The position numbers and the translations under genes were made by a program. Under the pieces are notes generated by a model. That model saw nothing but the letters and a program-made list of their open reading frames with translations. It was not told the origin of the DNA and searched no databases. DNA of 64,000 nt, from NCBI GenBank assembly GCA_028564705.1, contig JAPXFQ010001704.1, positions 558,001 through 622,000 of the forward strand, given 5' to 3'. Below are positions 22,426-35,860 of the stretch, piece after piece (position 1 is the first letter of the stretch; every line of letters starts with the position of its first letter). The stretch is from Apricaphanius iberus. Its lineage: Eukaryota; Chordata; Actinopteri; Cyprinodontiformes; Aphaniidae.

Positions 22426-25400
22426 CAATAGGTCCCTCAGAGTCTCTGCGGTGCGTTGGCTCCGTCAACTTTCCAAGCGTTACTTGCGTTCCAAGCGGCA
22501 ATGTAGCAAACGCAAGCAATGCCGAATTTCAGCTAGTTGAACTTTTGAAGGGCTTGACACACTTGACGCAATGCATCAACCAATCAGAGCGTCTCACTGT
22601 GGTGATATCACTATAGGTATCTTGAATTCCTTCTTCTCTTTTGTTTTCCGTTTCTGTGTCCATAGCTACAGAAAATGAAAACCAAAGCAATCTCTAATAA
22701 GGATTTTTCACACATATATCAAGCAGAGTACCATACCAAAAGTTGTAATGCTCTGCTTAAGAAAGTAAATCTGTTTGGCTTCTACATGGTGCTCAGACAC
22801 CAATTCTGGGTGCCACACTGCTAGACAGGACACATAACAAAGAAATAAAAAGAAAAGAAAGACTGTATAATAGCATCAATGACTACTGAATCAGTGCGGC
22901 ACCTGCCCTATGAGTGCAGCGCTGCCATATTCTAGTGGGCAAAAGGAGCTGAACAGCTAGAGCAATATGTTGTAAGCCATCACAAAAGAACTTGCTGGTA
23001 AAAAAACTTGCTGGTAAGGAAGCACATGCAGATTCCCTCTGTGACTGCTATCCAGATGGCAGCAGCAAAGCTAAAGGAGACCTGTGCTGTAAGCGTCAAG
23101 CCAAGGAAACAGACACAAAGAAGCATTGCCTCTGTGCCCATTTGGAAGAAGGAGCCAGAGCCACACATGGAAAGATCAAAGCAGTGGCAGCCTGGCTCTC
23201 TGGGTGAAGCATTGGGGCGAGGATCCCCTCTGAACATCAGGATTGTTTGGGGGAATAGGATGGTTCTTTTAATTTGCTAAGGAGTTATCCAGCAAAAAAA
23301 GAATAAGAATGCTGTATGACTTTAAAGAAGTATTTTCTTAATCTATCTTAAAATAATTTGATTCATGATTATATCAATTTTATTTGAAAAGATGTATGCA
23401 TTGTAATAAATAGACAACTGTGCTTTTACACAATTGTTTGCAGGCTACTTGTAAAAAAAGTGTCAATAAAACCTTTTCAAAAGAAAAATACAAACAGCTT
23501 ATGCTGGTTAAGTAATTAGGTCCCTATTTAACAAAACATAAAATCAAACATAAAATCATGACTACCAAATAGTTTACGTTGAAGTAAAATTGGTGTTTAC
23601 AATGTAAGGCAATCATTTCCAGCTTAAGATATATATCCTGCTTGGCCTTATATTTGTAGTGGGGCTCATAAAAAGTCTAATATCTAACATTATGCTAAAA
23701 GTGAAGAATAAATATCCCCATATATGTGGAAGAATGATTCCCGCCCTGTAGCACTGAACGTTTTTGCTGTTGTGTTACCCATTGCAGCAGAAGACGGATT
23801 GGCCCCAGCAAGACAGTGTCTCACAGCGTGATCAATATCTATCTCTGTCTCCCAGTTAAATGAAAAAAAAGACAATCTTCCGCTAATGTATCTGCTTTAT
23901 TACTCATATTTATCACCAAGTGAGATGAGAGAGGAAAAGAAAGGCGGATGGCAACAGCCTGGTGTGTTGAATATCAACGTTGTGAGTCACATATAACAGC
24001 CTGTCATCTACAAACAGGGCAGCTGTGCCTTCTCTCGCCATATGCGGAAGTGTGGTTCTTGTAAGAATAAAGCAGATTTTCACCTTCTTGGTGCAGTATC
24101 TGCATGCTTCAGGAGTCTCTTGCTCCCCTGCAGCCTTCCTTGATGGCCGCTTTAATTTTTGATGAATCTGTTAATGGAGAGCATGGAATATATTGAGGAA
24201 CTGGCCTTTCCAGGGCGACAGGCAGGTTGGAGAAGCAGAACAGCACTATATGTTGCAAAGTGGGCATACAATAGATTTTGTCTGAAGCAAAGAAAAAGGG
24301 GAAAGAAAGGCAGAAAAACAAGGAAATCACTACCCACGTTTCCTCATCGCCCTAAAAATGCTTGGTAGAAACACCTGTGGTTTGAGCAACGAGTAATCCA
24401 GGGTGTTCCCTCCTCTTTTTTCTAAGCAACTCTTCCTATCTCACCCTATCTCCAGTACAGGATCCATATTTGGCCTCGAGCACAATCTTTTCCCCAGATA
24501 AAAAAAAAAAAGAGATGCTGACATGTAATAAAGCAGGACTGATTCTTTTCGGAGGGGGGGGTAGCAGAAGGTTCAAAGAGCAGCATGGTCATTCTACACC
24601 AAAGCAGAATGGTCATTCTACACCAAAAAGATGAGAATATGTTTTAAGAGATGCCTGCTAATGAAGTGTTGACAGGTATGGTGAGGGCTGTGAGCACAGT
24701 TACAGTATGGAAAATGATGGAAGACGAGAGGGGAATGAATAGGTAAAAAGCTGATGAGGGAATGAGTGGAGAGTGTGCACGAAGCTATCTTAAGCTTCTG
24801 TTTTCCAACCTCAGAACTGTGCCGTGCACCATCTCCAGGGGAACAGATAGCTTTTAGCAAGCTACCCTGAGGTGGAAAAGCCTACTCAGCCTCCTTATGT
24901 CTTGCTCTCTACTTGCTTCTACTTCAAAGCATTTTATTTTTTTTGCTTTGGTACCCAAGTGACACTTTCTTTCTGTTAAGAATTGGAATATTTTCTCTTG
25001 TGTCAGGTTGCTGCTGCCATGGACATAAACCTTTTCCATTCAGGGATGTGGGTGCTGTCATATAAACATACAACCTCAGTTGTTCCTACGTTGAAGGCTG
25101 CGGAAGAATAACAGGAATAATTTCTTGATGACAACCCTTTTCCTAACTAAATTGTAAACTGTGTTTACAGTGTCTTTTGTTTCCTCTTGGATGTAGATTT
25201 AAGCTGAATGGCTTGCACCCCACATGTGATGAAATACAAGGACACACACAGAAGGGGTAGGAGGCTGGTACAGTACATTGTCTGGCGATTGGTCTGTCTG
25301 AGCAGGTGAGTAAAGGTGCCTTTCACTAGACGGTTAAAAAAAATCACATGGATGATGCTTTTGCCGTATTAAGCTGTTCACCACTCTTTGCAAAAAGGAA

Positions 25401-25439
25401 AAATACAGACTTTCAAAATGATGGGGCGTGTCGGTGCAC
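22426..25439. other. spacer with small duplications, no gene recognised
   Basis: The first 150 bp is somewhat CpG-rich. Near 22990 the string AACTTGCTGGTAA is duplicated in tandem. At about 24580-24630 a 24-bp tandem duplication (core TGGTCATTCTACACCAAA, starts 24586 and 24610) is present. Overlapping plus-strand frames at 22992-23280 showed no family similarity I could recognise. Confidence 0.4.
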
Positions 25440-25703
25440 AACAGTTTTCAAGTCTTGCCACAGATTTTCAATTTGATCCAGGTCCAGCCCGTTGCAACAC
25501 AATACTATGTTTTGATCTAAAACTGTGGTCTCAAACTCAATTTTCCATTGATTTGGAACACCTCCCAAGACTCAAGTTTTCTTGGGCATCTAACTTTTTC
25601 TTGTAGAACTGTCTTGTATGTATGTCCATAAATTTTATTTTTGACTCTAGACCATCTTTCCTGTACCTGTTAAATAAAAGCATAACTGCAGCATGATGCC
25701 CAC
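25440..25703 (-). pseudogene. Tc1-like transposase fragment, interrupted by a solo LTR
   Basis: Read on the plus strand, AGTCTTGCCACAGATTTTCA, then CTATGTTTTGATCTAAAAC, then CATGATGCCCAC match the complement of the catalytic core of a fish Tc1 lineage. The region encodes LWQDLKI-type sequence and the GG...HHAA segment on the minus strand. Frame and catalytic residues are degraded. The copy stops exactly at the LTR, whose TSD (CCCAC) is part of it. Sequence beyond the LTR was not recognisably Tc1. Confidence 0.7.
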
Positions 25704-26179
25704 TGTTACGGCCCTGGAGTGTCTGGCATTCCCCGTGTATGTATGTGTGAGAGGTAGGTTCCTGCATGTGACGTCTGCAGATGCTGCAGTTCTCCGGCTG
25801 GACCTGTCTCACACCTGGAGCCAATGATGACGTCACCATGGACCAATGGCTGTGGATCTGCGGTGGCATAAAAGAGCTGGCATCACTCTGCTATTACGAG
25901 TGCTGGCAGCAGGGTACATGCTGGTCCTCAACTCTCACTGATTTGGCTTGTGTTGGTATGCCATAGTTGGAACTCTATTTTTGGTTATGTGTGAGAGGTT
26001 TATTGGTTGGTTTAAGTTAGGTTCTTCTTTTGTTTAGACAGTACTGTGTATCTTTGTTTGTATCCTTTTTTATGCTTCAGACAGCACAATGAACACTAAC
26101 TAAACCCTCCTGTTTGGGACAAATTGTTTCATATTTTTAATGTTACCTTCTTTCCTCCCTGGAGTTGGGGAACGTAACA
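25704..26179 (+). mobile_element. solo LTR with CCCAC duplication
   Basis: The 476-bp unit starts TGTTACGGCCC and ends GGAACGTAACA. The termini form a TGTTACG/CGTAACA inverted repeat. It is flanked by CCCAC at 25699-25703 and at 26180-26184, a perfect 5-bp TSD. No internal retroelement sequence is attached, so it is a solo LTR left by recombination between two LTRs. The plus orientation is chosen from the TATA box. A 5-bp TSD fits gypsy-type LTR retrotransposons or some ERVs; the family is not assigned. Confidence 0.8.
25821..25874 (+). promoter_or_regulatory. LTR promoter: CCAAT, CRE, CCAAT, TATA
   Basis: Within the solo LTR are CCAAT (25821-25825), the palindromic cAMP-response element TGACGTCA (25828-25835), a second CCAAT (25843-25847) and ATAAAAG (25868-25874). 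The order and spacing are those of a compact core promoter. All sites are uninterrupted, although the element itself is a relic. Confidence 0.5.
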
Positions 26180-26734
26180 CCCACACTCTGTGTCTGTACA
26201 GGCACAGCTAAATTGAGCTATGGGAATAATCAAACTAATACTTTAACCAGAATAGGAGCCCTTAATGTGTGTATACATGATCAGTAAAAATATGGAATGA
26301 TTGAATTAAGTGTTTCAGACTCTGCAATGGTAGATGGAAACCAAAGGGCAAACTCTGCCAGCAAAATGTAATGCCTATACAGAAGTAACAAAAATTGCAG
26401 TTCCTCTTCATCTGCTGGGAGCTGGGTGCAGATAGGATCCCCCATGTTAAGAATGCCAACCTCACAACACAGATAAACATGTTTGCACCATGGTTAAAAT
26501 AAAAACAAAAACAAAAATATTTAAGGTTTAGTAGGTCTAAGGTTTAAGTTTATTGTCATGACAACTCAGAGGGAGGTGATTTTTCAAATAATTCATCTGT
26601 TTAGATGTAATTAATGTTGAAATTATGAATAATTAGGGGCGTATCCTTTTGACTGGCAAGTCTCAAACCTTCGGCGCCAGTGCTGGTGGCTAGCAACTTG
26701 CTTTCCCTCTGCTTGCTCCAGGGAAGGCCGCAGC

Positions 26735-27277
26735 CTAAAGCTTGGTTTATGCTTGCCGCATGACCATTCCGCGCGGAAACGAGACGTGCGGAACCGGCCG
26801 AGACGCCTTCTTGCAGCGTTTATACTTTTTGTGGCTTGTCCCTGCTGAGAGCCAATATTCTTGACAACTGAAGGGGGCGGCGTAGGGCTCTACGGCAAGC
26901 ATACAACACTACACCATAGTAGAAGTACTAATCACTGTTGTTTACAAGATGGTGATACCCGTGAGCTTAAACAAAGCAGAACTTTTATGCTATTTTTTAG
27001 GAAAAAAGACGAAAAAAGGAGACCGTCCTCTCTTCCATTAAAACACAGTTGATCACATGATCTCTATCGGCCGAATCATAAAGATGTCTATTTACGAACC
27101 TCCGGCAATATGAGCTCTTGCCAGTCCGCGTAGTTACAAATTTTCCTAGGTGCACGGCGCGGAAATTTTGGGGCGGGAGTAGGCCGCGCGGAGAGACGTG
27201 GGTGCTAAAATGACGTTATTTGGCCACGTGGAGCTGTGCGGACCTCGCGGACGCGGCAAGCATAAACCAAGCTTTAG
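26735..27277. mobile_element. CpG-rich DNA element with near-perfect 25-bp TIRs
   Basis: The left end is CTAAAGCTTGGTTTATGCTTGCCGC and the right end is its exact reverse complement over those 25 bases. The 543-bp body is unusually GC- and CpG-rich for this window (e.g. TTCCGCGCGGAAACGAGACG near 26768). No transposase frame is seen, so it is non-autonomous. The flanks AGC and AGT do not give an exact TSD; a 3-bp Harbinger-type TSD is possible. The TIR identity suggests a relatively young insertion. Confidence 0.75.
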
Positions 27278-27804
27278 AGTCACGTTTATGTTCTAGGCTT
27301 TTTTTGTTTCTCTGAGCTTGACCATTAGTTGTGTCTGCAATGTTTATTAGTGTTTGGATGTATATCATATTGGACATACTGCATGGCTTGTTGTGGTATT
27401 GCTTGCACTAACAGACAGTCCAATAAGTCTCTACGTCCTTTTTTTTCGGTAAGTAAAATTATATTTCTGCTGTGTATTTAAGATAACGCTTCTTGGTAAT
27501 TTCTTCTTTAAATATTGACCACTAGAAATTGTTTTAATTAAAACACACATCCATCCTGAGGCCTCTTCTCTTCTATATTTACATGCTCACACTAACTCAA
27601 ATTATAACAGCTAATAAGAATAGTTAGTCAAAATAGTCAGCTTTAAATCAAAACTTAAAACTCCTGTTTCAAGCTGGTAAACGATTATAATGCCTAATTG
27701 CTGTTTACTTTCTCTAATGGTTTTTATGTTTTTCATGTTTTATGCTTAATTGCTGTTTGTACTTTCCATGATTTTATCATATGTTTGGTTTCTTTACCAA
27801 CAAA

Positions 27805-27877
27805 TCATGTAAAGCACCTTGAATTGCCTTGATGATGAAAGTGTGTTAAACAAATAAAATTCACATGCCTTGCCTTA
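27805..27877 (+). repeat. LINE-type 3' tail, CCTTGCC-ended
   Basis: ATGTAAAGCACCTTGAATTG, then GTGTTAAACAAATAAAATTC and CATGCCTTGCCTT: the plus-strand counterpart of the tail at 20673. Upstream sequence of this copy could not be assigned. Confidence 0.5.
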
Positions 27878-28243
27878 TTTCACAAAATTATTGAATCTTC
27901 CAAGAAGACAGAGGGGTAGTTGAGTCTCTCAACTGCAGTTTTCTTGCACCTAACCTAAGGCTGATATGGTTAATTCAGTTAGCTTGAAACACATTGGCTG
28001 TATACATGGATTTCAAAAGTCCGAAGTCCAAATTCACAAAGACTAAGGCAATCATTCTGTTTTCTCTTGATACATGTAAACTGACTGGCTTATTTTTAGG
28101 AGGGTTGACATGTTCACAGTGTTGGGAATCTGATACCTATAGCCATTTTCAGATAGAGGTTCTGGAATATTTGCGTCCGATTCCATCTTTAACCGGAGTT
28201 GTCTTTTCAAATACGCCACTTTGTTACTGGAACATTGCCTTTC

Positions 28244-28489
28244 GGCTGCTTTCACACTGCAAGAAATGTACCAGAGGATCGTGATGAATTTCTGGGGGGA
28301 GGAGTGTATCAGGATACAACGTAAACAGTGCAGCATGTGGTCATGTCAGAACCCCAAACAAATTCATTCTTTGCAAATGGGGTTGATGAAACAGCAGAAC
28401 ATTTTGATTTGTGTGCAGTTCTGCGCATAAGCTTTACAGAAGTAGCTGAAAAGAAAATAGAAGTGAAACAAAAGTAGTGTAAAGCAGCC
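28244..28489. mobile_element. small TIR element GGCTGCTTT(C)ACACT
   Basis: The left end GGCTGCTTTCACACTGC and the reverse complement of the right end GGCTGCTTTACACTACTTTTG form TIRs with a one-base indel. The 246-bp element carries no coding sequence. Flanks TTC and TTT do not prove a TSD. Confidence 0.5.
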
Positions 28490-31400
28490 TTTGATATATA
28501 TATACATTTCATCATTGTGTGTGCTCACAGCTTTCCCTGTCCACCCACACCCCTCCAGCTTTTCAGGAATTAGACCTGATAATCTGAAAGCAAACACCCT
28601 ACAGCGAAAAGTCTGCCGACGTTGTGTTACTAGGTTTTCATCTGTAAAAATACCGGTACAGTCCAGAAGCTTGCTTTCCGACTTAAAAGTAAAACAGACA
28701 AAGTCCAGAAAACTACCATTTTCCAAGGCCTGTTTGAAAGGGGCTTATGGCACTTGACCAATTATTTTGTCTTGGAGTATTACAAAAAATCTCCGTAAAA
28801 TACATACGCTTTGTGACTGCTATAAAACGAATGGAAAATTTCAAAGGATATTAAAACTTTTGTGAAGTCCTGTAAAAGCCAAACGAGTTCCATCAGAACT
28901 CTGTAACAGCCAGCCAAATTCACACCCCCAATGCAAGCCCTACCAAGCTACATCAAGTGTTGGTATTGCTGCCTAATTTGTCTTTAAGGTATTCTATGCA
29001 TCTGGCGACCTTCACTCACTGTTTTAAATGTCTGTTAGGGCCATCAGGTCCATAAATCTCCACATTTAACACAAATGACTTTTTTTTTTTGCTCAACTTT
29101 TAGTCTTTTCAAAAGTAACCCAATATACAGTAAGGACTTTTCTTGCGCTGTCTTCATTTTCTTCCTTTGTTTTGGTGAAACGAGCACCAAGGTCTGCTGT
29201 CTCCTCCTTTGTTAGCGAATAAATGTTCTGAGAAACAACCATTCTGTTGAGAAGCCATTGCCTCCTGCAGTGCCAGATTACAGCTCATTAGTAGTAGCGT
29301 CAGAGTGGCAGCCCACACTAAGACACCCCTCTGCTTTGCTCATTGTTTCCTGTTATCCTAGAGCAGTGTGCCACGGTGACAAAAATAGCGTAGGTGGCAA
29401 TCATGAGGGTTATGTGGTTCGATTGAGGATGAAGGCAGAGAGGCACTTCACAGTTTGTCAGCTGTTGATGAATGTGCAAAGGGACTTTAGGGACTTAGGA
29501 CTGGAACACCAAAATCGAAAAGAATTCAATGGACAAGTGAAAAGAATAGGGGTTCATTTATTATAACCGAGTTATTCTTAATATTATGGCATTAGAGATT
29601 CTTATCAAAATTATATTAAAATGTTCGAAGAAAACGCTAGTAGTTCTGCAGAATATGAGGGGTCATGTAATGGGCAGCAGAAGAACAAGCTTTCCTGCTT
29701 TGCAGTTCAGCTCTTGGGCATTTGCTTACGTTGTTGTTTTGTCTTTTGTTTGCAAGAAAAAAACACATTAAGATCACTTCTCTCTAACTGTCAGCTGTGT
29801 CAGGCACTGCGTGGTTATTGCAATTCAATGGCTTTGTCTTTCTGCATCACTCTTTATTATCTGGTTTTCTCTTCCTTCCTGCTTCATACAAGTGGTGGAA
29901 CTTGAGTTCATTTCTCCAATGCTCCAGTTTTCTTAGAAACCTCTGAAAAGTTTTGCAAAATAATAAAAGCAATCTGATGCCAAATGGAGTAAAGTATGTC
30001 TATTTTATAAACTACTATGATGCATCATGTCATTGTTGCTTTTTTAGAAAGGAATTCAACCTTCTGATGTGTAATATTAAAAAAATTATATTACTAAAAA
30101 CATTAGAATTATTTTAAAGTTAGAAAGTAAAACTGTTGCCACATCGTTTCCTTTCTTGCACAGCATGCTGACATAAAAAAAACACATTACATAGGTCTAA
30201 ATGTAAAGAAATGGAAATATCATTGGAATAAAGAAAAAAAATCATGTTATATCTTTCAAGTAAGTGTGCCGCTTTTTATGTGCTGCTGTTCTAATTAGTC
30301 TATGAATACTAAGATTGATGGGCTTGGATTCAACATTTTCTGAAAATAATGAATGTGTAGGTGATTTCTCATACTATTTTTGTAATGGAGAAGCAATTGA
30401 CCAACCGGAAATGACATTTTATTGTGTGAGATTAGGCGAGGTTATGATTGGGTCATTATGAGATTTGATTCTGTGGCAGAATGTGCAGCACACATGATAT
30501 TCAACAGCTTTGGTGCTAGTGTGGTAGAATATTTTGCCATTTCCAAAAGGAATCTCTTACAGATTACTTTTCCTAGTGATCAAATTAAGTATGATACAGA
30601 ACTGAATGCGTAGGAAAGTCATATACAAATTTTTTTCTTAGGCCTTATGACTTCCAGCGGTATTATAATAGAAGGGTGATACTGTGATGGGGCTACAAGA
30701 ATTGTTCTTTGTTATCTCCAAATATTTATAAGTTGTGATTTTGAAACTTAGTCTTCTTTACTTTAATGCATCCATAATTGTAAATGAAAATAAATAAACA
30801 GCACATTGTAAGTTTTTTCAATCATAAAAAGGTAAAAGAGCACATTCTCTTTTAGTTGTAAAAATGTGTATATGTCATTACTAATGAAGAAGCCCACAGT
30901 CCCTTTCAGATCTTAAGATAGGGTGTGATTTTTTAATTTGAGTTCAAGTCAAAATTAAATTGAGTCTTAAAACCCCCAAAATCCTTATATTTATCAGCTC
31001 AGTGATAAGGTTTTGGGTTTGGAGATGTTTGTGTGGACACATGTCCAAAATATATATTATTTGAATTTTAAAAAACATGATGTGGCCTTCCATCTAGAAA
31101 ACATTATGTGGTTCATAGATTAAAGTTGAAATGTATGGCTAAAACAATTACTTGATTGATTAGATTTTTTTTTAAATCATATAAACCTATATCAAACAAA
31201 ACATAAGCAAATAAGCTTAGCATAATGATGTCACAAAAAAATTGCATATAGATGCATTCATAAATTTGAAGGTTGTCAAATATAGACCTCCACTGAAGTA
31301 TAAATAAGCTAAAAAGGTGACTAAAACTTGACTTTTACTGTGTTTGTTAAGGTTATTTTTGGTAAAAATATTTTTCAGTGCTAAATAAAGACAAGAACTG

Positions 31401-34400
31401 ACTGGCCTAGAATAGCTTTTAAAAATTGGCAAAGATTTCATACCATCTGTGGGATAGCATTTCCTGGTCTGGTATTTTAATCATGGGTTTACACTTTTAT
31501 TTTTATGATTTCTTTTTTAACCAGGCTGTTGTAAATAGTCATTAGGATCAAATGGGATCATCTAAAGGATTAGGAAGTCTATATCAAGAGTCTACATGCT
31601 CATACTGGAAACAATGAATTCTGTCTAGCGTATTCGAGAAAATTTCCCAAAAGTCTTCAGGTATGCTAGGATGCAACTTTAAATTTTCAAATTTAGCTAA
31701 ACCTTTTTTACGCCTAGCATTTTAAACTGCAGGACTTAACATGCTAAAGGAGATCTCTTAAATCTTAGATTTACAGTAGCAGGTAGATGCTTATTTTTCC
31801 ATGTCTACCATTTTTACTTCTGAATAAACTTACAAGAACACCTTCTGTTAGGCATTTTCTCACTGCTAAATGGTAGATTTCACCCGATTTCTGAACACTT
31901 CAATGAGATCAACAAATTGAAAAGAAATCTGCTTTGCAGTAATTGCTAAGACCTATCTGTTTGGCTTCTTGAACACTATCGACCACTTCTTTTTGGCACA
32001 AAAAAAACCCCATGATACTGTTTGCCAGGTCTGTGTACACATCAAATGTTGTAGATAGTTCATCTTAAAATCAGAGAGATCAAATAAGGTAATATTATAT
32101 TCAAGTAAATATGATTAAACCAATGATTTAATCAGTTCCTGGTACTTAAAAACTTTTGTCACTGACTGTATGTTCTAAGAAGAATTTTGAAGGGAGGGTG
32201 TGCAGCTGGTCATGATTTGGTTTCTATGTTGTGTTAATAAATCCCATGTATGGGCCTTTAAAAAGTGAAGGTTAAGGAAGTCAGAAAGTTTGAATTAAAG
32301 ACAATTTAAACTCTATGTTTACCTTGTGTTAGTTTAGTTCACTCATAAAAATATAATGTATAGCACGAAATTACAAGAACAGTTTAGTTGATGGATTGTG
32401 TTTGTACAGCAATAGTAATGGAAAAAAAGACCATGAGTTGACCTTTGAGAAGGGTTCACTGTGGTACATCTTCTTCAGCTCCTTAGAGAAAGCCTTCCAT
32501 CCTTGCACAGTTGAATGATTAGCTCACCCTAACTCAATCCCCATTCCCCTAACCAATCAGGATCCTACAAGCTGAGCAAGCCAGGATGATAACAGTTATG
32601 TGGGCAATTGGGACCAATGAAAACAAAGACAGTGCGTCTTTTTGTCCGCCCACAAACACAGTCTTGCCTTGAGCTGCTTTCCCTCCATCATCCGTATCCC
32701 AACATGGCCTCTGACCTTAATGTGGCAAGCAGAATGGCTGGCAGCTTGTCGACCGTACGTTGGAGCATAAAGCACGCAATATGTCATTACAGAGATGGTA
32801 AGCTTCAGAGTGTCAACTGACATCAAAACCAACAATGCCTTGATTACAATTTTCCATCTTGGATAGTCTGCAGAATGCTGCAGGCTGCTCTTTTCATGCT
32901 GCTGCATTGTGTTTTTTGTATTCCAATTATGCGTTATAGCCTTAAATAAAACCTACAGAATTGATTCATTTAGTTTATCTGTGTACTTCACTTAAAGACA
33001 AGGCTATGAAACATGCTGCCCATGTGTTTGTCCGTTGGGTCACATTTATCTGTAAAAGGATACGTTTTCTTCTCTTTTCCTTCTCTCCTGGTTCTCCTTT
33101 CAGGCTGGGCTTACCTCTCTTTCAGCTTACACCTTAGTTGACTGTCAAAGGGCAAGCTTGATTGGCTATGAGGTCAACCCATTTATAACCTGAGCCCTGC
33201 AGCCTACCTAATACATCACGGGAGAAGGAAAACAATTGTTCGAAATGTATTTCTCTCATAGCAGAAGAACTTTATGCAAATGCTTCGGATGAATGACAAA
33301 TAAGGGAATTAACTTTTAAGAACTAGCAGCATTACTTGGTCAGCAATCACCCCTCATTTGTTAATTTTCTGTAATGGTAATCCAGTTTGTACCCATACCC
33401 ACAATCTCTGAATTTTTCTCTGGTTTTGCCCCAGCAAACTCTCCATCTGTGCGGTCCCAAATCCCACACTGTGTGCCATCATGCCTGCGACGCTGACTTG
33501 GTCGCATCTCCCATCTAAATAATTCTGTCTTCATTTGTCAAACTTGTCTCTCTATCTTTTCTGCCTGCCTCTGGGACTGATGCTTAGGTGTGAAAGGTCC
33601 TGTCATGGTTTATGCCTTTCAGCACACATGCATGCACACTGTGTGTGGTTGATAGAGATGAATACCTTGTGCATTTGAGCTTTCACCAAAGTGAGTGCAT
33701 TTGACAGACAGTCAATCAGACTATGATGAAAGGAATTCCCCTCGATTGGCAGGTCAATTAGTTATTTTCTTAGGAGACAACCAGAAGAAAAACAACACTG
33801 TTCTCCAGGTAAATGATCTGCTTTTCACTACACTTTTATTCCCCCATCTTTCATATGTGTTTATCTTTCTATTTTCCTTTCACCCCCACTAGTCCTCTCC
33901 TCTGTGTGTTTCCCTCTTTGCTTTGAATTTGCCTGTTTAGTTGTTTATCTCTACTCGTTTCTCTCACTTCTTTCAACGGGAGGTAGGTGAAGATCCAGCT
34001 GATCAAGGCAGATTTATGCTATTTCAGCGCAGTCAGTGAGGAAAGAGAGCTACCCTTGGCTGGATTATTTATGTCGGACCTTGCAGAGGAAAAAATTGTA
34101 TCTAAAAGCCATCAAAGACATTTCAATGCTGTATTTGACAAAAAATGACTCAAAACCAAACACTTTTGGATCTTCTGTGTGCAGGCTCCAGCCAAACCTT
34201 TGTTCTGTTTATTTTTTAGACACGAGAAAGCTAAAAAATGTGACATAACGAATTCTCAATTTTTGTTGCTGTACCCTCTTGTTCACTTGCCGTCCATCCA
34301 GTCAGTTTAAACTCTCATCATCGGCTTTAGCTGGAGGAATTAGCACTGAGATGCATGTAGGGCATATATTGTTTGTTGTTCTGTTGACTTGCTGAAGCCA

Positions 34401-35398
34401 TTCCCTGAGGTTACAGAAATGTGGTCCTTCATGCCCATTTGGACTCTGAGCATTTTTTTTCCACTAACTCCATTTAAACAGCTGACTTTCTACTGAAATC
34501 CACAAACACAAACAAGAGATCAGAGGTCGTTTTTTTTTTTATTGGAAGTGTAATCTAATTAAATAAAAGTTGTTCTACTCTGTAAATGTCCCTGCTAGTG
34601 TTTTGCGGGTTCAAGCATAACACAAGTCAGCTAAACCTCTGATAGAAAAAGACCAAAACTTGAAAATACAATCAAGCTTACAAATGTGTATGTTGTATGT
34701 TTTAGTTTAGTTTTTAAACTAAAACAAAACTAACTATAAAAAATACAAATACAACAAATAATTTGAATTCAGCAATTTTTCAAAATCTAAAATTTAAAGT
34801 ACTTACTTGTATACAATTGAGAAACCATGGCATGATAGCACTTCTCAACATTTAAACACCGCATCCTCAGTCTAAAACCCTCAGCTGTGTCTGAATTAAC
34901 AATATCAACAAAAAGAAGTTGGGACAAAGTTCCTCCACATTGATATAAAAGACAAATAGTTATCATAAAGGCTTGATGATATCATTTGAAAACCACGTTT
35001 TTATGTTTATGTGGCTATGGATATTAAAACTAAAGAAATCTTTAAAGGGTCAAATACTTTGACTAAACATGTAATCAGTTCTCAATTTTGCCTTTTAAAC
35101 CAAATGACTATAACGAAATCTAGTTTTCATGTATTTGTTGTGCTTTTTAAATGAGCTTCTACTCCTTTTTTCTCACTGATAACCCTGTGAAATTCAACGT
35201 AAATATTATTTTTCAATGGAAATAAATGACGGTCTGTTTCAATACACTTTGACATAAATCACTGGATAGCCAAAAAATATTTATTTTTATACAGTTTATA
35301 TTTTAATTAATCCTGCAATATGTTAAATCAGAATAATCTAGAAAAAAATTTTCTGTAAATCCTAAAAACGTTCTTATTGTTTTCCATGAGCATATACT
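28490..35398. other. long repeat-poor spacer
   Basis: Nearly 7 kb in which I could not recognise any transposon, exon or RNA gene on either strand. It is AT-rich with only short frames. Being repeat-poor in a repeat-rich window, it may be intronic or contain conserved non-coding DNA, which sequence inspection alone cannot show. Confidence 0.4.
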
Positions 35399-35560
35399 AG
35401 GGTTGTGCAAAGCAGATTATTTGTATCTGTATTTGTTGAGGGAGGAAAATTATTTGTATTCGAGTAAAATTCAAAATATACTGAATACTCTTGTTTCGTC
35501 TTCGTAGTGAATTATTTATCTTTGTTCTTTTTGTAAGACATTAGGTATTTTCTCAAAAGA
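35399..35560. repeat. one-ended hAT-like terminus
   Basis: TAGGGTTGTGCAAAGCAG at 35399 looks like a hAT terminus (TAGGG.TGTGCAA). It is followed by repeated TATTTGTAT(T/C) words. No matching right end or TSD was found. Confidence 0.28.
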
Positions 35561-35569
35561 TGTTGTTTC

Positions 35570-35860
35570 CTACCTGCCGACAGTTTCAACTGCACACTGC
35601 AGTCTTCTTCAGAGCGTCATCTGACTTGTTGCTGCTGTGTAATTTATCAGATGACTGGTCTAGGAGCGCTGTCAAACCATGCCCCTGAACCGCTGCTGAA
35701 GGATGGTATCCCAGGTGTGTGTGAAAGGGTGTGCGCCCCCTCATCCCTGTTGATGATGTCGCCCACTCGTTTCCATATTTGAATGGACTCCCTGAATTTG
35801 AATTTATTTGTTTCTGTTGTAATGATTTTTTTTCCTTATCCCACTCCATGATGTCAGTGG
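35570..35860 (-). repeat. possible Penelope-like 3' remnant
   Basis: On the minus strand, a frame at 35586-35849 ends KSDDALKKTAVCS, and the DNA continues CAGTGTGCAGTTGAAACTG. The words AAGACTGCAGTGTGCAGTTGA recall the 3' region of fish Penelope-like elements, beyond the GIY-YIG endonuclease. No endonuclease or RT motif is present here, so the call is weak. Confidence 0.28.

Noticed and set aside
29258..29566. A 102-codon frame (plus strand) in the repeat-poor interval
   Set aside because: No motif, splice-site pairing or codon pattern supports coding.
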